Assembly: GCF_030409835.1 (NCBI RefSeq)
Contig: NZ_JAUFQO010000002.1
Location: 248,001 to 312,000, forward strand
DNA from: Lutimonas halocynthiae
GTDB lineage: Bacteria > Bacteroidota > Bacteroidia > Flavobacteriales > Flavobacteriaceae
DNA length: 64,000 bases
Direction: 5' to 3'
Shown: piece by piece, positions 9,173 to 18,676 of the stretch
How positions within the stretch are numbered: the first letter of the stretch is position 1
Layout: each line of letters starts with the position of its first letter
Translations under genes and position numbers: made by a program
The notes under the pieces: generated by a model
What the model saw: only the letters and a program-made list of their open reading frames with translations
Told to the model about the DNA's origin: nothing
The model's database searches: none

Positions 9173-10144
9173 ATGGCGAAGGTAAAATATTATTACGATT
9201 CTGATACCTTATCCTATAGGAAAATAGAGCTTAGAAAGAGGGATAAATTCAGGAGAATGTTTGTTTTTGTCATGGCTTCTGTCGTGATGGGAGGTCTTCT
9301 CGTATTTTTAATGTACCAATTTGTAGAATCTCCAAGGCAAAAAGTGATGAAGCGTGAGTTGGAGAATATGAAACTTCACTATGAATTGCTGGAAAAGAAA
9401 ATGACTCAGGCTGAAGATGTGCTTGACGGAATCCAAAAAAGAGATAACAATATTTATAGGACTTATTTTGAAGCCAATCCAATTCCGGAGGAGCAAAGAA
9501 AAGCTGGTTTTGGGGGAGTGAATCGTTATAAATCAATTGAGGGATTTGATAATTCTCAAATGATCATTGAAGCCACCCGAGATCTGGATATCCTTTCAAA
9601 ACAACTTTATGTACAATCCAAGTCACTTGACGAGATCATTGATCTCGCTAAGGATAAGGAAGAATTATTAGCTTCAATACCGGCAATACAACCTGTAAGT
9701 AAACAAGACCTTACAAGAATGGCTTCGGGCTTTGGTTGGAGACTAGACCCGTTTACCAAAGCAAGAAAAAGGCATAAAGGGATGGACTTTACTTCCCCAA
9801 AAGGAACACCGGTTTATGCAACAGGAAACGGGAAAGTTACTCGAGCTGATGCTGGTTCATCAGGCTTTGGAAAACATGTAAGAATTGATCATGGCTTTGG
9901 ATATGTAACGCTCTATGCACACCTTTCTAAATACAATGTAAAGAGAGGACAAAAGGTGAAAAGAGGTGATCTTATTGGATATGTAGGAAGTACAGGACGG
10001 TCACAAGCACCTCATTTACACTATGAAGTTCGATATAATAAACAACAGGTTAATCCTATTAATTTTTATTACGGCGATCTTTCACCAGAAGAGTTTCAGG
10101 AAATGTTAAAAATGGCTTCGCAAGAAGGACAATCACTTGACTAA
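9173..10144 (+). CDS. M23-family peptidoglycan endopeptidase with membrane anchor and coiled coil
   Basis: 323 residues: a short cytosolic N-terminus, one membrane segment (about 29-50), a coiled coil (about 55-90), and a C-terminal LytM/M23 domain. Zinc ligands are visible as H201 and D205 (RHKGMDF), H250 (YAHL) and the HLH at 281-283. All catalytic residues are present, so it should be an active cell-wall hydrolase rather than an EnvC-type activator, acting in the periplasm. The stop codon overlaps the ATG of the MerR-type gene by one base (TAATG), so the two are translationally coupled. Confidence 0.92.
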   Translation: MAKVKYYYDSDTLSYRKIELRKRDKFRRMFVFVMASVVMGGLLVFLMYQFVESPRQKVMKRELENMKLHYELLEKKMTQAEDVLDGIQKRDNNIYRTYFEANPIPEEQRKAGFGGVNRYKSIEGFDNSQMIIEATRDLDILSKQLYVQSKSLDEIIDLAKDKEELLASIPAIQPVSKQDLTRMASGFGWRLDPFTKARKRHKGMDFTSPKGTPVYATGNGKVTRADAGSSGFGKHVRIDHGFGYVTLYAHLSKYNVKRGQKVKRGDLIGYVGSTGRSQAPHLHYEVRYNKQQVNPINFYYGDLSPEEFQEMLKMASQEGQSLD

Positions 10145-10473
10145 TGCAAATAAACTTAGCAGACAAACGATATTATAAAATAGGTGAAGTAGCAAAGGCG
10201 TTTGACGTCAATACATCATTGATCAGATTTTGGGAAAATGAATTTGAAGTTCTTAAGCCTAAAAAGAATAAAAAAGGCAACAGGTTATTCACACCTGAAG
10301 ATTTAGAAAATCTGAAAATGATTTATTTTTTGGTCAAAGAGAAGGGATTTACCCTTGAAGGAGCAAAAAAGAAGCTAAAAGAGAACCCGGAAGGAGTCTT
10401 TTCAAAGCACAAAATCATCATGAGGCTCGAAGACATCAAAAACGAACTTATTGAAATTAAAAACCAACTTTAA
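10144..10473 (+). CDS. MerR-family transcriptional regulator
   Basis: A 109-residue protein with an N-terminal MerR winged helix: YYKIGEVAKAFDVNTSLIRFWENEF (first part about 10-28), then KGNRLFTPEDLENLKMIYFL and GFTLEGAKKKL. A short C-terminal helix (MRLEDIKNELIEIKNQL) would form the dimer coiled coil. There is no effector domain and no metal-binding Cys, so it is not a metal sensor of the MerR/CueR type. It is translationally coupled to the M23 peptidase and directly precedes lemA, an arrangement I recall as common in Flavobacteriia. The target is unknown. Confidence 0.9.
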   Translation: MQINLADKRYYKIGEVAKAFDVNTSLIRFWENEFEVLKPKKNKKGNRLFTPEDLENLKMIYFLVKEKGFTLEGAKKKLKENPEGVFSKHKIIMRLEDIKNELIEIKNQL

Positions 10474-10486
10474 ATAATTAATTATC

Positions 10487-11077
10487 ATGAAAAAATGGCT
10501 TCCCTTAATAGTAATTGTTGTCATCATTATTGGAATATTCAGATGGGGTGTTGGCTTGAACAACACTATGGTAGAAAAACAAGAAACTGCCAAAACACAA
10601 TGGGCTAATGTAGAAAGTGCCTATCAAAGGAGATCAGACCTCATTCCGAATCTTGTAAATACAGTGAAAGGATATGCTGATTTTGAGAAAGAAACCTTAG
10701 AAGCTGTAATTCAGGCCAGAGCAAATGCGACAAAAACGACCATTGATCCTTCTAATATTACACCAGAACAAATGGCTGCATTTCAACAGTCACAAGGTTC
10801 TTTGTCAGGAGCGCTTAGCAAGTTAATGGTGGTTGTTGAAAAATACCCTGATCTAAAGGCCAATCAGAACTTTTTGGAATTACAGAGTCAACTTGAAGGA
10901 ACTGAGAACAGGATTAATGTTGAAAGAAATCGCTTTAACGAACAGGCTAAAGATTATAATATTTTTATCAAAAAATTCCCGGCAAGTGTGGTGGCAGGAT
11001 TTCTAAATTTTGATGCCATGGCCTTGTTCCAGGCAGCAGCAGGAAGCGAACAGGCTCCGACAGTAGATTTTAATTAG
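10487..11077 (+). CDS. lemA: LemA family protein
   Basis: A 196-residue protein with an N-terminal membrane segment (residues 5-22) followed by the LemA helical domain: WANVESAYQRRSDLIPNLVN, ETLEAVIQARANAT, YPDLKANQNFLELQSQLEGT, ENRINVERNRFNEQAKDYN. Family members are inner-membrane proteins with a helical domain facing the periplasm; their biochemical role is not settled. It ends just before a strong terminator at 11099. A TPM-domain gene follows, the usual partner of lemA. Confidence 0.94.
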   Translation: MKKWLPLIVIVVIIIGIFRWGVGLNNTMVEKQETAKTQWANVESAYQRRSDLIPNLVNTVKGYADFEKETLEAVIQARANATKTTIDPSNITPEQMAAFQQSQGSLSGALSKLMVVVEKYPDLKANQNFLELQSQLEGTENRINVERNRFNEQAKDYNIFIKKFPASVVAGFLNFDAMALFQAAAGSEQAPTVDFN

Positions 11078-11098
11078 TACTGAAATAATAATAAATGG

Positions 11099-11126
11099 AG
11101 CCAAAGCATTGCTTTGGCTTCTTTTT
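11099..11126 (+). terminator. Intrinsic terminator after lemA
   Basis: AGCCAAAGC (11099-11107), a three-base loop and GCTTTGGCT (11111-11119) form a perfect 9-bp stem followed by TCTTTTTTAT. It falls inside the longest open frame of the next gene, so the apparent start at 11095 is not credible. Confidence 0.85.
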
Positions 11127-11142
11127 TATCCAAATTGGACTT

Positions 11143-11580
11143 ATGGAAGTAGAAGCATTTTTAAGTGAAGAACAAGAAAAAGAGGTAGTTCAATCTATTA
11201 GAGAGGCTGAATCTAATACCTCAGGAGAAATCAGAGTGCATTTTGAAAAAAGCCTTGATCTGGACCCTATCAAAAGAGCTCAGGAGTTATTTTATCATCT
11301 GGGGATGGATAAAACCCAGTTTAAAAACGGGGTCTTATTTTATGTAGCTGTTGACGATCATAAGTTTGCCATCATCGGAGACGAAGGAATAGACAAGGTG
11401 GTTCCGGATGATTTTTGGGAGAGCATTAAAGATGAGGTAATCAACGAGTTTAAAAAAGGAAACCCCACCCAAGGACTGGTTCTGGGAATTCTTCATGCAG
11501 GAGAAAAACTGAAAGAATACTTCCCTTATGGAGATAAGGATGAGAATGAACTTTCTGATGAAATATCCAAGCGCCATTAA
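11143..11580 (+). CDS. TPM-domain (TLP18.3/Psb32/MOLO-1) protein
   Basis: 145 residues from the ATG at 11143 (MEVEAFLSEEQEKEVVQSIR). An upstream ATG at 11095 is in frame but would translate the lemA terminator hairpin. The TPM domain is recognisable from IREAESNTSGEIRVH, FKNGVLFYVAVDDHKFAIIGDEG and FKKGNPTQGLVLGI. There is no signal peptide or membrane anchor, so this is the cytosolic type. In many Bacteroidetes, lemA is followed by two TPM genes, one exported and one cytosolic; only the cytosolic one is present here. The function of the domain is uncertain (phosphatase activity is reported for plant relatives). Confidence 0.83.
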   Translation: MEVEAFLSEEQEKEVVQSIREAESNTSGEIRVHFEKSLDLDPIKRAQELFYHLGMDKTQFKNGVLFYVAVDDHKFAIIGDEGIDKVVPDDFWESIKDEVINEFKKGNPTQGLVLGILHAGEKLKEYFPYGDKDENELSDEISKRH

Positions 11581-11615
11581 GCGCTAATTACTTCTGTAAT
11601 CCTGAAACATTTTTG

Positions 11616-11623
11616 TATTTTTG
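11616..11623 (+). promoter_or_regulatory. Candidate -7 promoter box (TATTTTTG)
   Basis: TATTTTTG fits the Bacteroidetes -7 consensus TAnnTTTG and lies 22 bases upstream of the ATG at 11645, a normal distance in this phylum. Confidence 0.5.
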
Positions 11624-11644
11624 CATTAAATTTAATACGCTTCA

Positions 11645-12697
11645 ATGTCTATATTTCATAAACTCCAAGTGAAGGAGGTAAGAAGGGAAACCGTAGATGC
11701 CGTATCAGTGGCATTCGATATTCCTGATGAGTTGAAAAATGAATTCACATTTTTACCCGGTCAATATATTACAATACAGAAAGATCTTCAAGACAGCCTT
11801 CTAAGAAGGGCTTATTCAATCTGTTCATCCCCCGAAAGTAATGAACTAAGAGTAGCCATTAAAGAGGTTGAAAAAGGAAGGTTTTCACATTTTGCAAACA
11901 ATGATTTAAAGCAAGGAGATCATATTGATGTGGCTGGCCCGGAAGGGCGCTTTGTTCTAGAGACGAGCAGTGAGAATCAAAATGATTATTTGGCTGTTGC
12001 TGCAGGAAGTGGTATTACACCTGTAATTTCTATGATTAAGTCTGTGCTTCACAATGAGGAGAAGAGTCGATTTGCTTTGATCTATGGTAGCAAGTCAGGT
12101 GAAAAGACCATATTTAAAAAAGAGTTGGATGAGTTGGTGGAATCCTCTGGAGGAAGACTAAAAATTCAATATGTATTCAGTCAGATTATAAGCGATAAGG
12201 CTTTATTTGGAAGGATCGATTCAACTATGGTCAAAGACTTATTGAAGCATGATTTTTCAAATTGGAATTTCAGCAGTTATTTTCTTTGCGGACCAGAAGA
12301 GTTAATTGACGGAACAAAAGAAGTATTACTCAATAATGGAGTAAAGCAAGATGCCATCAATTTTGAATTATTCAGCAGTACTTCTTACAAGAAAGAAGTG
12401 ACTAAATCTTTAGATGGGAATGCTGAAATAAGCGTGATTGTAGACGGTGAAGAGACCAGTTTTGAAATGAGAATGGACGAGATGATTCTCGATGCTGCAC
12501 TGGCAAAGGGTCTTGATGCACCATACTCGTGTCAGGGAGGTGTTTGCAGTAGTTGTTTGGCAAGAGTTGTTGAAGGTTCCGCTTTTATGGAAAGAAATAC
12601 TATCTTAGATGAAGATGAAATTGAAGAAGGTTTGATTCTGACTTGTCAGGCACATCCAACATCTTCAAGCATCAAAATTGATTACGACGACGTTTAA
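11645..12697 (+). CDS. PaaE-type FAD/NAD(P)H : [2Fe-2S] oxidoreductase
   Basis: 350 residues with three modules: an FAD-binding ferredoxin-reductase barrel (RRAYSICSSP at about 54-63), an NAD(P)H-binding domain (AAGSGITP 119-126, CGPEELI 215-221), and a C-terminal plant-type [2Fe-2S] domain with C296, C301, C304 and C334. This order matches PaaE, the reductase of phenylacetyl-CoA epoxidase. No paaABCD genes are nearby, so here it probably feeds electrons to another oxygenase or desaturase encoded elsewhere. It is followed by lysE 29 bases downstream. The fold call is firm; the partner is unknown. Confidence 0.88.
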   Translation: MSIFHKLQVKEVRRETVDAVSVAFDIPDELKNEFTFLPGQYITIQKDLQDSLLRRAYSICSSPESNELRVAIKEVEKGRFSHFANNDLKQGDHIDVAGPEGRFVLETSSENQNDYLAVAAGSGITPVISMIKSVLHNEEKSRFALIYGSKSGEKTIFKKELDELVESSGGRLKIQYVFSQIISDKALFGRIDSTMVKDLLKHDFSNWNFSSYFLCGPEELIDGTKEVLLNNGVKQDAINFELFSSTSYKKEVTKSLDGNAEISVIVDGEETSFEMRMDEMILDAALAKGLDAPYSCQGGVCSSCLARVVEGSAFMERNTILDEDEIEEGLILTCQAHPTSSSIKIDYDDV

Positions 12698-12726
12698 TAT
12701 TTAGTTACAGTTTTAATTATTACCAT

Positions 12727-13404
12727 ATGATTAACGAATATGTTAATGCGGTATTATTAGGCTTCGGGTTGGCTTTTATGGTTGGGCCGGTTTTTTTTAC
12801 TTTGATAGAGACCAGCATAACCAAGGGATTTCGAGCAGCTATTACTTTTGATATTGGCGTTGTACTGGCAGATGTCATGTTTATTACTATTTCTTATTTT
12901 GGTAGTGTTACGATATTAAAGAAAATAGAGGATGATCCAAGGATTTTTATGATAGGTGGTATGGTCCTGGTAAGTTATGGGCTGTACACGATATTCTATC
13001 AAAAAACTAAAAAGATCGTTACAGACGAAGAATTAGTGGTCGTTGAATCCAATAATTATATTGGACTGTTCTTTAAAGGCTTTTTTTTAAATACCATTAA
13101 CTTTGGCGTTTTGGCATTTTGGCTCGCCATTGTGATTGCGGTGAGTTCGAATTTTCAAATGAATTCTAGCAGAGTCTTCAATTATTTCACCATTGCGATT
13201 TTCACTTTTTTAATGACCGATGTGGTTAAAATTATCGCTGCCAAACAACTTAAAGCAAAATTAACACCCGTGGTATTGAGAAAGATTCGTCACGCATTGG
13301 GTATTTTCTTTATAGTATTTGGGATTATTTTAGCAACAAAACGTTATATCCCCGAAAAGACTATGGATAGAATAGATAATGTAATTGATAAGGTAAGGTC
13401 CTAG
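12727..13404 (+). CDS. LysE/RhtB-family exporter
   Basis: A 225-residue membrane protein with about six segments and the LysE family opening, LLGFGLAFMVGPVFFTLIET (first part at about 10-29), in which G-P near the end of helix 1 is conserved. Members export amino acids such as lysine or threonine. The cytosolic loop around residues 95-110 is charged. Its 3' end overlaps that of the convergent TPR gene by four bases, with no terminator between them. Confidence 0.85.
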   Translation: MINEYVNAVLLGFGLAFMVGPVFFTLIETSITKGFRAAITFDIGVVLADVMFITISYFGSVTILKKIEDDPRIFMIGGMVLVSYGLYTIFYQKTKKIVTDEELVVVESNNYIGLFFKGFFLNTINFGVLAFWLAIVIAVSSNFQMNSSRVFNYFTIAIFTFLMTDVVKIIAAKQLKAKLTPVVLRKIRHALGIFFIVFGIILATKRYIPEKTMDRIDNVIDKVRS

Positions 13405-14270
13405 TTGTTCTGAACTTTTAGATTGTATTTGTCAGCTACTTTGTGGAACACTTCTAATTTGTCTTGATTTTTCAAATCCTTGTACATATATCCAATCTTT
13501 TTAGCAGCATCTGCTCTATAAGGCGAATTCTGAGCTGTATAGATTGTGTAGGCCCGAATTAAATTGTCAAGACCTGCTTCCTCTTGTTCTTGGGTATATA
13601 GGATAAGTCCCAGGCCATAGTAACCTTCAGGATCTTCATTGTAAATTTCTATGAATTTAGTATAATAAGTTACAGCCTCGCTATATTGTTTATTGAGGTT
13701 ATAGGTAATCGCTATATTAAGTAGTGGTAGCCTTCCTTCAGGATATATCTCAAGAGATTGTTGATAAGATGCAATGGCCTTATCATATTCTGTATTCTTT
13801 CGGTAGCTAATTCCTAAATTGTCCCAGGCAAATGCAAAGTTTGGATCTATTTCTACCGCTTTTGTGAATTTTGAGATAGCGTTTTCAATGTCTCCTTCAT
13901 TGATATAATCCATACCGTCATCATAGGCCAACTGAGCCAAGACGTTATCGGATGAAGCGTGTTTAAACTTTTTATTCTCTGTAAAAGCAAGTTCCTTGAG
14001 TGGTTTACAATGTTGTACCAAATAGTTTTCCAACATTTTATAATTCATTTCAACTGAGCCATTTTCTGAGCCAGTCTTGTCAATTTTTACCGCCTCTAAG
14101 GATTTATTAATACAATTCTGAATATTTTGGTTCTTGTCATCAGACGTAGATTCTATCTGCGAAATACACTCACAGGCATTGTTAGTGGCTGCTAGTAATT
14201 TTTCATCATTATTGTCTTGAGCATACCCAAGGCTAACAGATAATATAATTATGTATTTAAGTATTTTCAA
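13401..14270 (-). CDS. Exported tetratricopeptide-repeat protein
   Basis: 289 residues with a signal peptide (MKILKYIIILSVSLGYAQ) and at least four TPR units between residues about 120 and 260, for example DGMDYINEGDIENAISKFTK and NLGISYRKNTEYDKAIASYQ. The N-terminal part has two pairs of cysteines (CECI, NCIN) that may form disulfides in the periplasm. TPR proteins act as scaffolds; no enzymatic motif is present. The start lies 33 bases downstream of dut, so it may be the last gene of the flippase-dut-TPR transcript. Confidence 0.82.
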   Translation of the reverse strand: MKILKYIIILSVSLGYAQDNNDEKLLAATNNACECISQIESTSDDKNQNIQNCINKSLEAVKIDKTGSENGSVEMNYKMLENYLVQHCKPLKELAFTENKKFKHASSDNVLAQLAYDDGMDYINEGDIENAISKFTKAVEIDPNFAFAWDNLGISYRKNTEYDKAIASYQQSLEIYPEGRLPLLNIAITYNLNKQYSEAVTYYTKFIEIYNEDPEGYYGLGLILYTQEQEEAGLDNLIRAYTIYTAQNSPYRADAAKKIGYMYKDLKNQDKLEVFHKVADKYNLKVQNN

Positions 14271-14303
14271 AAGAAGATTGTTTTAATATGCGTTCTAAAT
14301 AGA

Positions 14304-14744
14304 TTAAATTCCGGTACTTCCAAATCCGCCTTTTCCGCGTTTGGTTTCATCTAAAACGTTCACTTCCTCCCATTTAGTATGTGCATAGCTAGCAATTATC
14401 ATTTGGGCTATTCTATCTCCGTTGTTAATTGTGAAATTATCCTTAGATAAATTGATGAGAATAACGCCAATTTCTCCTCTGTAATCAGCATCAATAGTGC
14501 CGGGAGCATTCAAAACACTAATTCCAAATTTGGCAGCCAATCCACTTCTTGGTCTAATTTGTGCTTCATACCCTGGAGGTAATGCAATAAATAATCCAGT
14601 TTTGATAATAGCTCTTTCTAAAGGCGCTAAGACTAAAGCCTCTGAAGTATTTGCCCTGAGGTCCATCCCCGCTGAGGAACTGGTTTCATAAGAGGGAGTT
14701 GGATGGCTTGATTGATTAATGATTTTAATGACTACGTTTTCCAT
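14304..14744 (-). CDS. dut: dUTP diphosphatase (trimeric dUTPase)
   Basis: 146 residues with all five dUTPase motifs in order: SSAGMDLRA (23-31), RPRSGLA (about 65-71), [16 protein letters not shown] (about 78-93), GDRIAQMI, and C-terminal [10 protein letters not shown]. It hydrolyses dUTP to dUMP and diphosphate, keeping uracil out of DNA and supplying thymidylate synthesis. The start codon overlaps the end of the flippase gene by 13 bases, so the two are co-transcribed. Confidence 0.97.
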   Translation of the reverse strand: MENVVIKIINQSSHPTPSYETSSSAGMDLRANTSEALVLAPLERAIIKTGLFIALPPGYEAQIRPRSGLAAKFGISVLNAPGTIDADYRGEIGVILINLSKDNFTINNGDRIAQMIIASYAHTKWEEVNVLDETKRGKGGFGSTGI

Positions 14745-16216
14745 ATTTGTTTTATTTCAGATTTTTGTGACCAGAAGACGGTTAATATGAATACAATAAT
14801 GATCGTTATTGATACAAGATAATTTCCTCTGAAATGAATAAATGATAAATAACTTCCTGCAATTGTAATTGACAAGGTTAAAAATATCTTTTTTAAAGAG
14901 TAGGGGATACTATAATATTTTTTGCCGTAGAAATAACTCAGTGAGGCTATAAACAGATAAGTGATCAATGTGGCCCAGGCTGAAGCCATATAACCGATAA
15001 TAGGGATGTAAATAATATTCAGGCCAATAGTGATTAGTGCACCTAGAATTGAAAAATACATGCCGTAGCGGGTTCTATCTGTAAGTTTGAACCATACTGA
15101 AAGGTTATAGTAGATGCCGAGAAATAAGTTTGCCAAAAGAATTACAGGTACAATTTCAAGCGCCTGAAAATACTCTGGTTTGCCTAAAAGTAAAATAGCA
15201 AACTGATCTATAAAGCCAACAATTATAATCATGAATAAGGCACCAAAAATGATAAACCAATTTAATATTCTTGCATAGGTTAATTTGGCATTAGCCTGTT
15301 TTGCATGATTGAAAAAAAATGGTTCAGCTCCCATTTTAAATGCCATGATATACAATGACATAAAAACACCCAATTTATAGCAGGCTGCATAAATTCCCAT
15401 TTGTTCTTTGCCAAGGTATTTAGAGAGTAGTAGTTTGTCTAGATTCTCATTTGTAACATAAGCCAGACTACTTACCATTATAGGAATACCGTAAGTCAAC
15501 ATTTTATATAATAGCTTTTTATCAAAGGATATTTTGAACTTGAAAACGATTGGGAATAACAGTAAAAACGTTACCAGGCTGGCAATAAAATTCGCTATAA
15601 AAATGTACAAGACTAAGGGGTGACTATTGAAGCTACTGGCAATAAAGTCAGGAACATAATTACCATAAGTCAGTGCATTGGGCACGTATAAAAGAAAATA
15701 TAAATTAAAGACAGCAAAAATAACCACATTAAGCACTTTGTAAAAAGTGAATTTTATTGGTCTGTTGCTTACCCTTAGATACGCAAATGGAATAACCACT
15801 AAGGTGTCAAAAGTAGTTACTAGAATCAATATCTGCAGTGGTAAGGGGTTTGAAAAACCTAAATGAGCACTCAAACTTCCACTAAAGATAAAGGCAGCTA
15901 ACATAAATAATAATGTAGTGACCAGTAAACTCAGAAAAGCAGTTGAAATCACTTTTCCTTTTTCTTTTTCCTTGGTAAAGAACCTGAAGAAGGCAGTTTC
16001 CATTCCATAAGTTAGCAAAGCATTTAGATATGCTGCATAGACAAAATAAATGGTGGTTTCAGCATAGCCTTCAGCAACAAGTGTGTTAGTGTGTAACTTT
16101 ACAAGTATGATTGTAATTGCCCTGGGTAAAACGGCAGCGATCCCGTAAATGATAGTATCTCGAAAAAACCGTTTTAATGTGCTCAATTTGCTAATGAATA
16201 AATAATCTCCAAACAA
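14732..16216 (-). CDS. Polysaccharide/lipid flippase (MATE/Wzx-like, MOP superfamily)
   Basis: A 494-residue protein with 12-14 hydrophobic segments and an oligosaccharide-flippase arrangement ([17 protein letters not shown] near the start; [12 protein letters not shown] mid-protein). The first ATG is at 16214-16216. A TTG at 16184-16186 (L-S-T-L-K-R-F) is an alternative start that better fits homologs as I know them. Probable role is translocation of a lipid-linked glycan across the inner membrane for capsule, O-antigen or exopolysaccharide. No glycosyltransferases are adjacent. It overlaps dut downstream. Confidence 0.86.
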   Translation of the reverse strand: MFGDYLFISKLSTLKRFFRDTIIYGIAAVLPRAITIILVKLHTNTLVAEGYAETTIYFVYAAYLNALLTYGMETAFFRFFTKEKEKGKVISTAFLSLLVTTLLFMLAAFIFSGSLSAHLGFSNPLPLQILILVTTFDTLVVIPFAYLRVSNRPIKFTFYKVLNVVIFAVFNLYFLLYVPNALTYGNYVPDFIASSFNSHPLVLYIFIANFIASLVTFLLLFPIVFKFKISFDKKLLYKMLTYGIPIMVSSLAYVTNENLDKLLLSKYLGKEQMGIYAACYKLGVFMSLYIMAFKMGAEPFFFNHAKQANAKLTYARILNWFIIFGALFMIIIVGFIDQFAILLLGKPEYFQALEIVPVILLANLFLGIYYNLSVWFKLTDRTRYGMYFSILGALITIGLNIIYIPIIGYMASAWATLITYLFIASLSYFYGKKYYSIPYSLKKIFLTLSITIAGSYLSFIHFRGNYLVSITIIIVFILTVFWSQKSEIKQIWKT

Positions 16217-16270
16217 AAATAAAATTTATGGTATACAAACGACTATTTATGTGAAAAATCTTTTGACATA

Positions 16271-16304
16271 AAAAAAAGCCCTTGCAGATGCAAGGGCTTT
16301 TTTT
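16271..16304. terminator. Strong terminator after rpmA
   Basis: AAAGCCCTTGCA and TGCAAGGGCTTT form a perfect stem around a GA loop, with A- and T-runs on the two sides. It ends the leftward rplU-rpmA operon and could also act in the other direction. Confidence 0.9.
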
Positions 16305-16321
16305 TATGAATTAACTATGAA

Positions 16322-16582
16322 TTAAGCTTCTATAGGATCAATTGAAACATATGATCTATTATCTTTTTTCTTAGTAAATTTTACAATTCCATTCACTTGA
16401 GCATGTAAAGTATGGTCTTTTCCCATATATACATTTTCTCCTGGATGATGTTTTGTACCTCTCTGACGAACTAAAATGTTTCCAGCGATTGCGCCTTGAC
16501 CACCAAAGATTTTAACACCTAATCGTTTCGATTCTGATTCTCTACCGTTCTTAGAACTACCTACACCTTTTTTATGAGCCAT
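16322..16582 (-). CDS. rpmA: 50S ribosomal protein L27 (bL27)
   Basis: An 86-residue protein beginning [20 protein letters not shown], with LGVKIFGGQ and [15 protein letters not shown] motifs typical of bL27. The N-terminus starts directly at the mature MAHKKG sequence, so there is no Firmicutes-type cleavable extension. The N-terminal tail reaches the peptidyl-transferase centre in other bacteria. It lies 24 bases downstream of rplU in the usual operon order and before a strong terminator. Confidence 0.98.
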   Translation of the reverse strand: MAHKKGVGSSKNGRESESKRLGVKIFGGQGAIAGNILVRQRGTKHHPGENVYMGKDHTLHAQVNGIVKFTKKKDNRSYVSIDPIEA

Positions 16583-16606
16583 GATCTAATATTTTTTCTA
16601 GGTTAA

Positions 16607-17113
16607 TTATTTTTTAGGGCTATCTTCCTTTTTTGCAGCTGGTTTTTTAGCTGCAGCTTTTGGAGCCGCCTTTTTTGGAGCTGCCTTAGCAGGTGCCTTT
16701 GCTTCTGTTGTTGCTGTTTTTTTAGCAGGAGCTGCTTTTTTAGCTACTACTTTTTTCTCAGCTTTTGGTTCTTCAGTTTTGGCAGCGGCTTTTTTAGCTG
16801 GAGCTTTAGTTGAAATACCTTCTATCTGGATTTCAGAAAGATACTGGCGATGGCCATTTTTCTTTTTAAAACCTTTTCTACGTTTCTTTTTGAAAACGAT
16901 TACTTTATCACCTTTAAGGTGACTTAAGACCTTTGCAGTTACTACTGCATTTTCTATAACCGGGGCGCCGATGGTAACTTTGCCGTCGTCTAGTAAAAGA
17001 ACTTTGTCAAAAGAAACTTTTGATCCTTCCTTCTCTTCTAAGCGATGAACAAAAACCTTTTGGTCTTTAGCAACTTTAAATTGCTGCCCTGCTATCTCTA
17101 CAATTGCATACAT
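16607..17113 (-). CDS. rplU: 50S ribosomal protein L21 (bL21) with Lys/Ala-rich tail
   Basis: A 168-residue protein. Residues 1-103 are a normal bL21 domain ([20 protein letters not shown], ending [10 protein letters not shown]). Residues about 104-168 form a low-complexity tail of Lys, Ala, Pro and Thr with repeated AAPKKAA-like units. Ordinary bL21 is about 103 residues. Similar tails occur in other Bacteroidetes and probably contact rRNA or the ribosome surface. It is the first gene of the rplU-rpmA operon. Confidence 0.97.
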   Translation of the reverse strand: MYAIVEIAGQQFKVAKDQKVFVHRLEEKEGSKVSFDKVLLLDDGKVTIGAPVIENAVVTAKVLSHLKGDKVIVFKKKRRKGFKKKNGHRQYLSEIQIEGISTKAPAKKAAAKTEEPKAEKKVVAKKAAPAKKTATTEAKAPAKAAPKKAAPKAAAKKPAAKKEDSPKK

Positions 17114-17251
17114 GGATTTATGTTTTTGCTTTTAATATAATTATTGCCTTTCTCTTTAGGCGGGTGCAAATATACATCTTTTTATTAAATGGGAAAAACT
17201 TTTTAAAAGCATTATTTGCTTAAGAATCCGTGTGATAGCTCAATCGAAGAA

Positions 17252-18121
17252 TTATTTTCCTTTATTGGTCAAATAAACTCCAAAAAGTATTAGAAAACCA
17301 GCTAGAATCTGGCCTAAGTGAAGTCGTTCTCCATCTATAACGCCCCAAATAATGGCCACTATTGGGATGATATATGTGACTGAGCTTGAAAAAATGGGCG
17401 AAGAGATTTGAATTAATTTAGTGAATAAGGTTTTTGCCATGGCTGTTCCAAATACTGAAAGAAGCACTAAATACCATAGCGATGATTCAGCTCCTTTTAT
17501 ATATGAAATTTCGAAAAAATCTGTCCACCACAAGATGATTAATGCCGGGATAAAGATGATAATAAAATTACCCGTTACAATAGTGAGGGCATTTAGATCA
17601 TCCAGATGTTTTTTAAGAATATTGACATTAAAAGCATACCCAATAGAAGCAATAACTACGAATAATGCATACATGTAATTCTGGCCAGGATTGAGTTCTG
17701 CTCCTTTGAGAATGAGAAATAATGCACCAATCAATCCAATGATCACTCCAATGTATTGTTTTCTCAGAAAACTAAAACCGAAAAAAAATGTACCAACAAG
17801 CAAGGTATTGAGCGGTGTAAGTGAATTAAGAATCGATACGATTGAACTATCGATACTTTGCACTGCGAAAGAAAAAAGGAAGGCAGGGAAGAAAGTCCCC
17901 AGCAAGGCTGTTATAGTTATATAATACCATTGCTTTTTAGTGACTTTAGTAATGTTTTTAAATCCGACTAAAAACAGTGACAGTCCTGTGAATATAATTC
18001 TCAGTGCACCAACTTGAATTGGATCAAGATGAATCAGCGCTTTTTTTAATAATATGAAAGAACTGCCCCATACAAGTGATAATATAATGAGAAGTAACCA
18101 TCTCGCTTGTTTGTTATTCAT
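17252..18121 (-). CDS. EamA/DMT-superfamily permease
   Basis: 289 residues with ten predicted membrane segments arranged as two EamA repeats. The first begins RWLLLIILSLVWGSSFILLK; the second starts around residue 145 (YMYALFVVIASIGYAFNV). The WGSSF motif in helix 1 and the conserved Gly/Pro pattern in helices 3-4 are typical of drug/metabolite transporters. The substrate cannot be read from sequence. It is a single gene, divergent from the lipoprotein cluster that starts at 18204. Confidence 0.87.
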   Translation of the reverse strand: MNNKQARWLLLIILSLVWGSSFILLKKALIHLDPIQVGALRIIFTGLSLFLVGFKNITKVTKKQWYYITITALLGTFFPAFLFSFAVQSIDSSIVSILNSLTPLNTLLVGTFFFGFSFLRKQYIGVIIGLIGALFLILKGAELNPGQNYMYALFVVIASIGYAFNVNILKKHLDDLNALTIVTGNFIIIFIPALIILWWTDFFEISYIKGAESSLWYLVLLSVFGTAMAKTLFTKLIQISSPIFSSSVTYIIPIVAIIWGVIDGERLHLGQILAGFLILFGVYLTNKGK

Positions 18122-18203
18122 AATCTTGAACCTTATTTCTGATAGGCTAATCGTTGATGAAAAATTATGCTTATTTTTGCCTTAAACTTATAAAGTTACA
18201 CTT

Positions 18204-18596
18204 GTGAAAGTACATATTAAATTTATTTCACTTGCGATATTCATGTTGTTTTTTATATCCTGTGATTCGAAAAAATCTGAAAAACCAAGTAAAATAGAAT
18301 CCTCTGAGCAGGAGGTGGTGGCAGAAGACCTGCATCAGGTTCAGGTAGCAATTAAGGGAATGACCTGTGAAATTGGTTGCGCAAGATTAATTCAGTCAAA
18401 ATTGTATAAAGCTGATGGTATAAGCTATGCAAATATATCTTTTGCAGACAGCTCAGGTGTTATAAGTTTTGATCAAAACAGAATAAGTGAAGATGAGATT
18501 AAACAAATCATAGAGCGAACGGCAGGTGGTGACATATATTCTGTGGCTTCCATTGAAGAAGTAGAGCTCTCTGATGAGAAACTTGAAACACAATAG
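18204..18596 (+). CDS. HMA-like domain lipoprotein
   Basis: 130 residues from a GTG start (18204). A lipoprotein signal ends at Cys20 (LFFISC), then comes a charged linker, then an HMA-like ferredoxin fold at about 45-115 (VAIKGMTCEIGCARLI). The metal motif is C55-x3-C59 instead of the canonical CxxC, so metal geometry may differ or binding may be lost. It is probably a periplasmic metal-binding or sensing lipoprotein. It is the first of four consecutive rightward small lipoprotein genes. Confidence 0.75.
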   Translation: MKVHIKFISLAIFMLFFISCDSKKSEKPSKIESSEQEVVAEDLHQVQVAIKGMTCEIGCARLIQSKLYKADGISYANISFADSSGVISFDQNRISEDEIKQIIERTAGGDIYSVASIEEVELSDEKLETQ

Positions 18597-18676
18597 CATA
18601 AACATTTTTAACTTTGCATTTCAGAGCTAAATGTTCTTACTTTGCAAAATATACTTAACCCTAAAACTATAAAATT

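Noticed and set aside
11095-11142. Upstream start for the TPM gene
   Set aside because: These codons run through a perfect 9-bp terminator hairpin with T-run; the peptide (PKHCFGFFFIQIG) has no family similarity.
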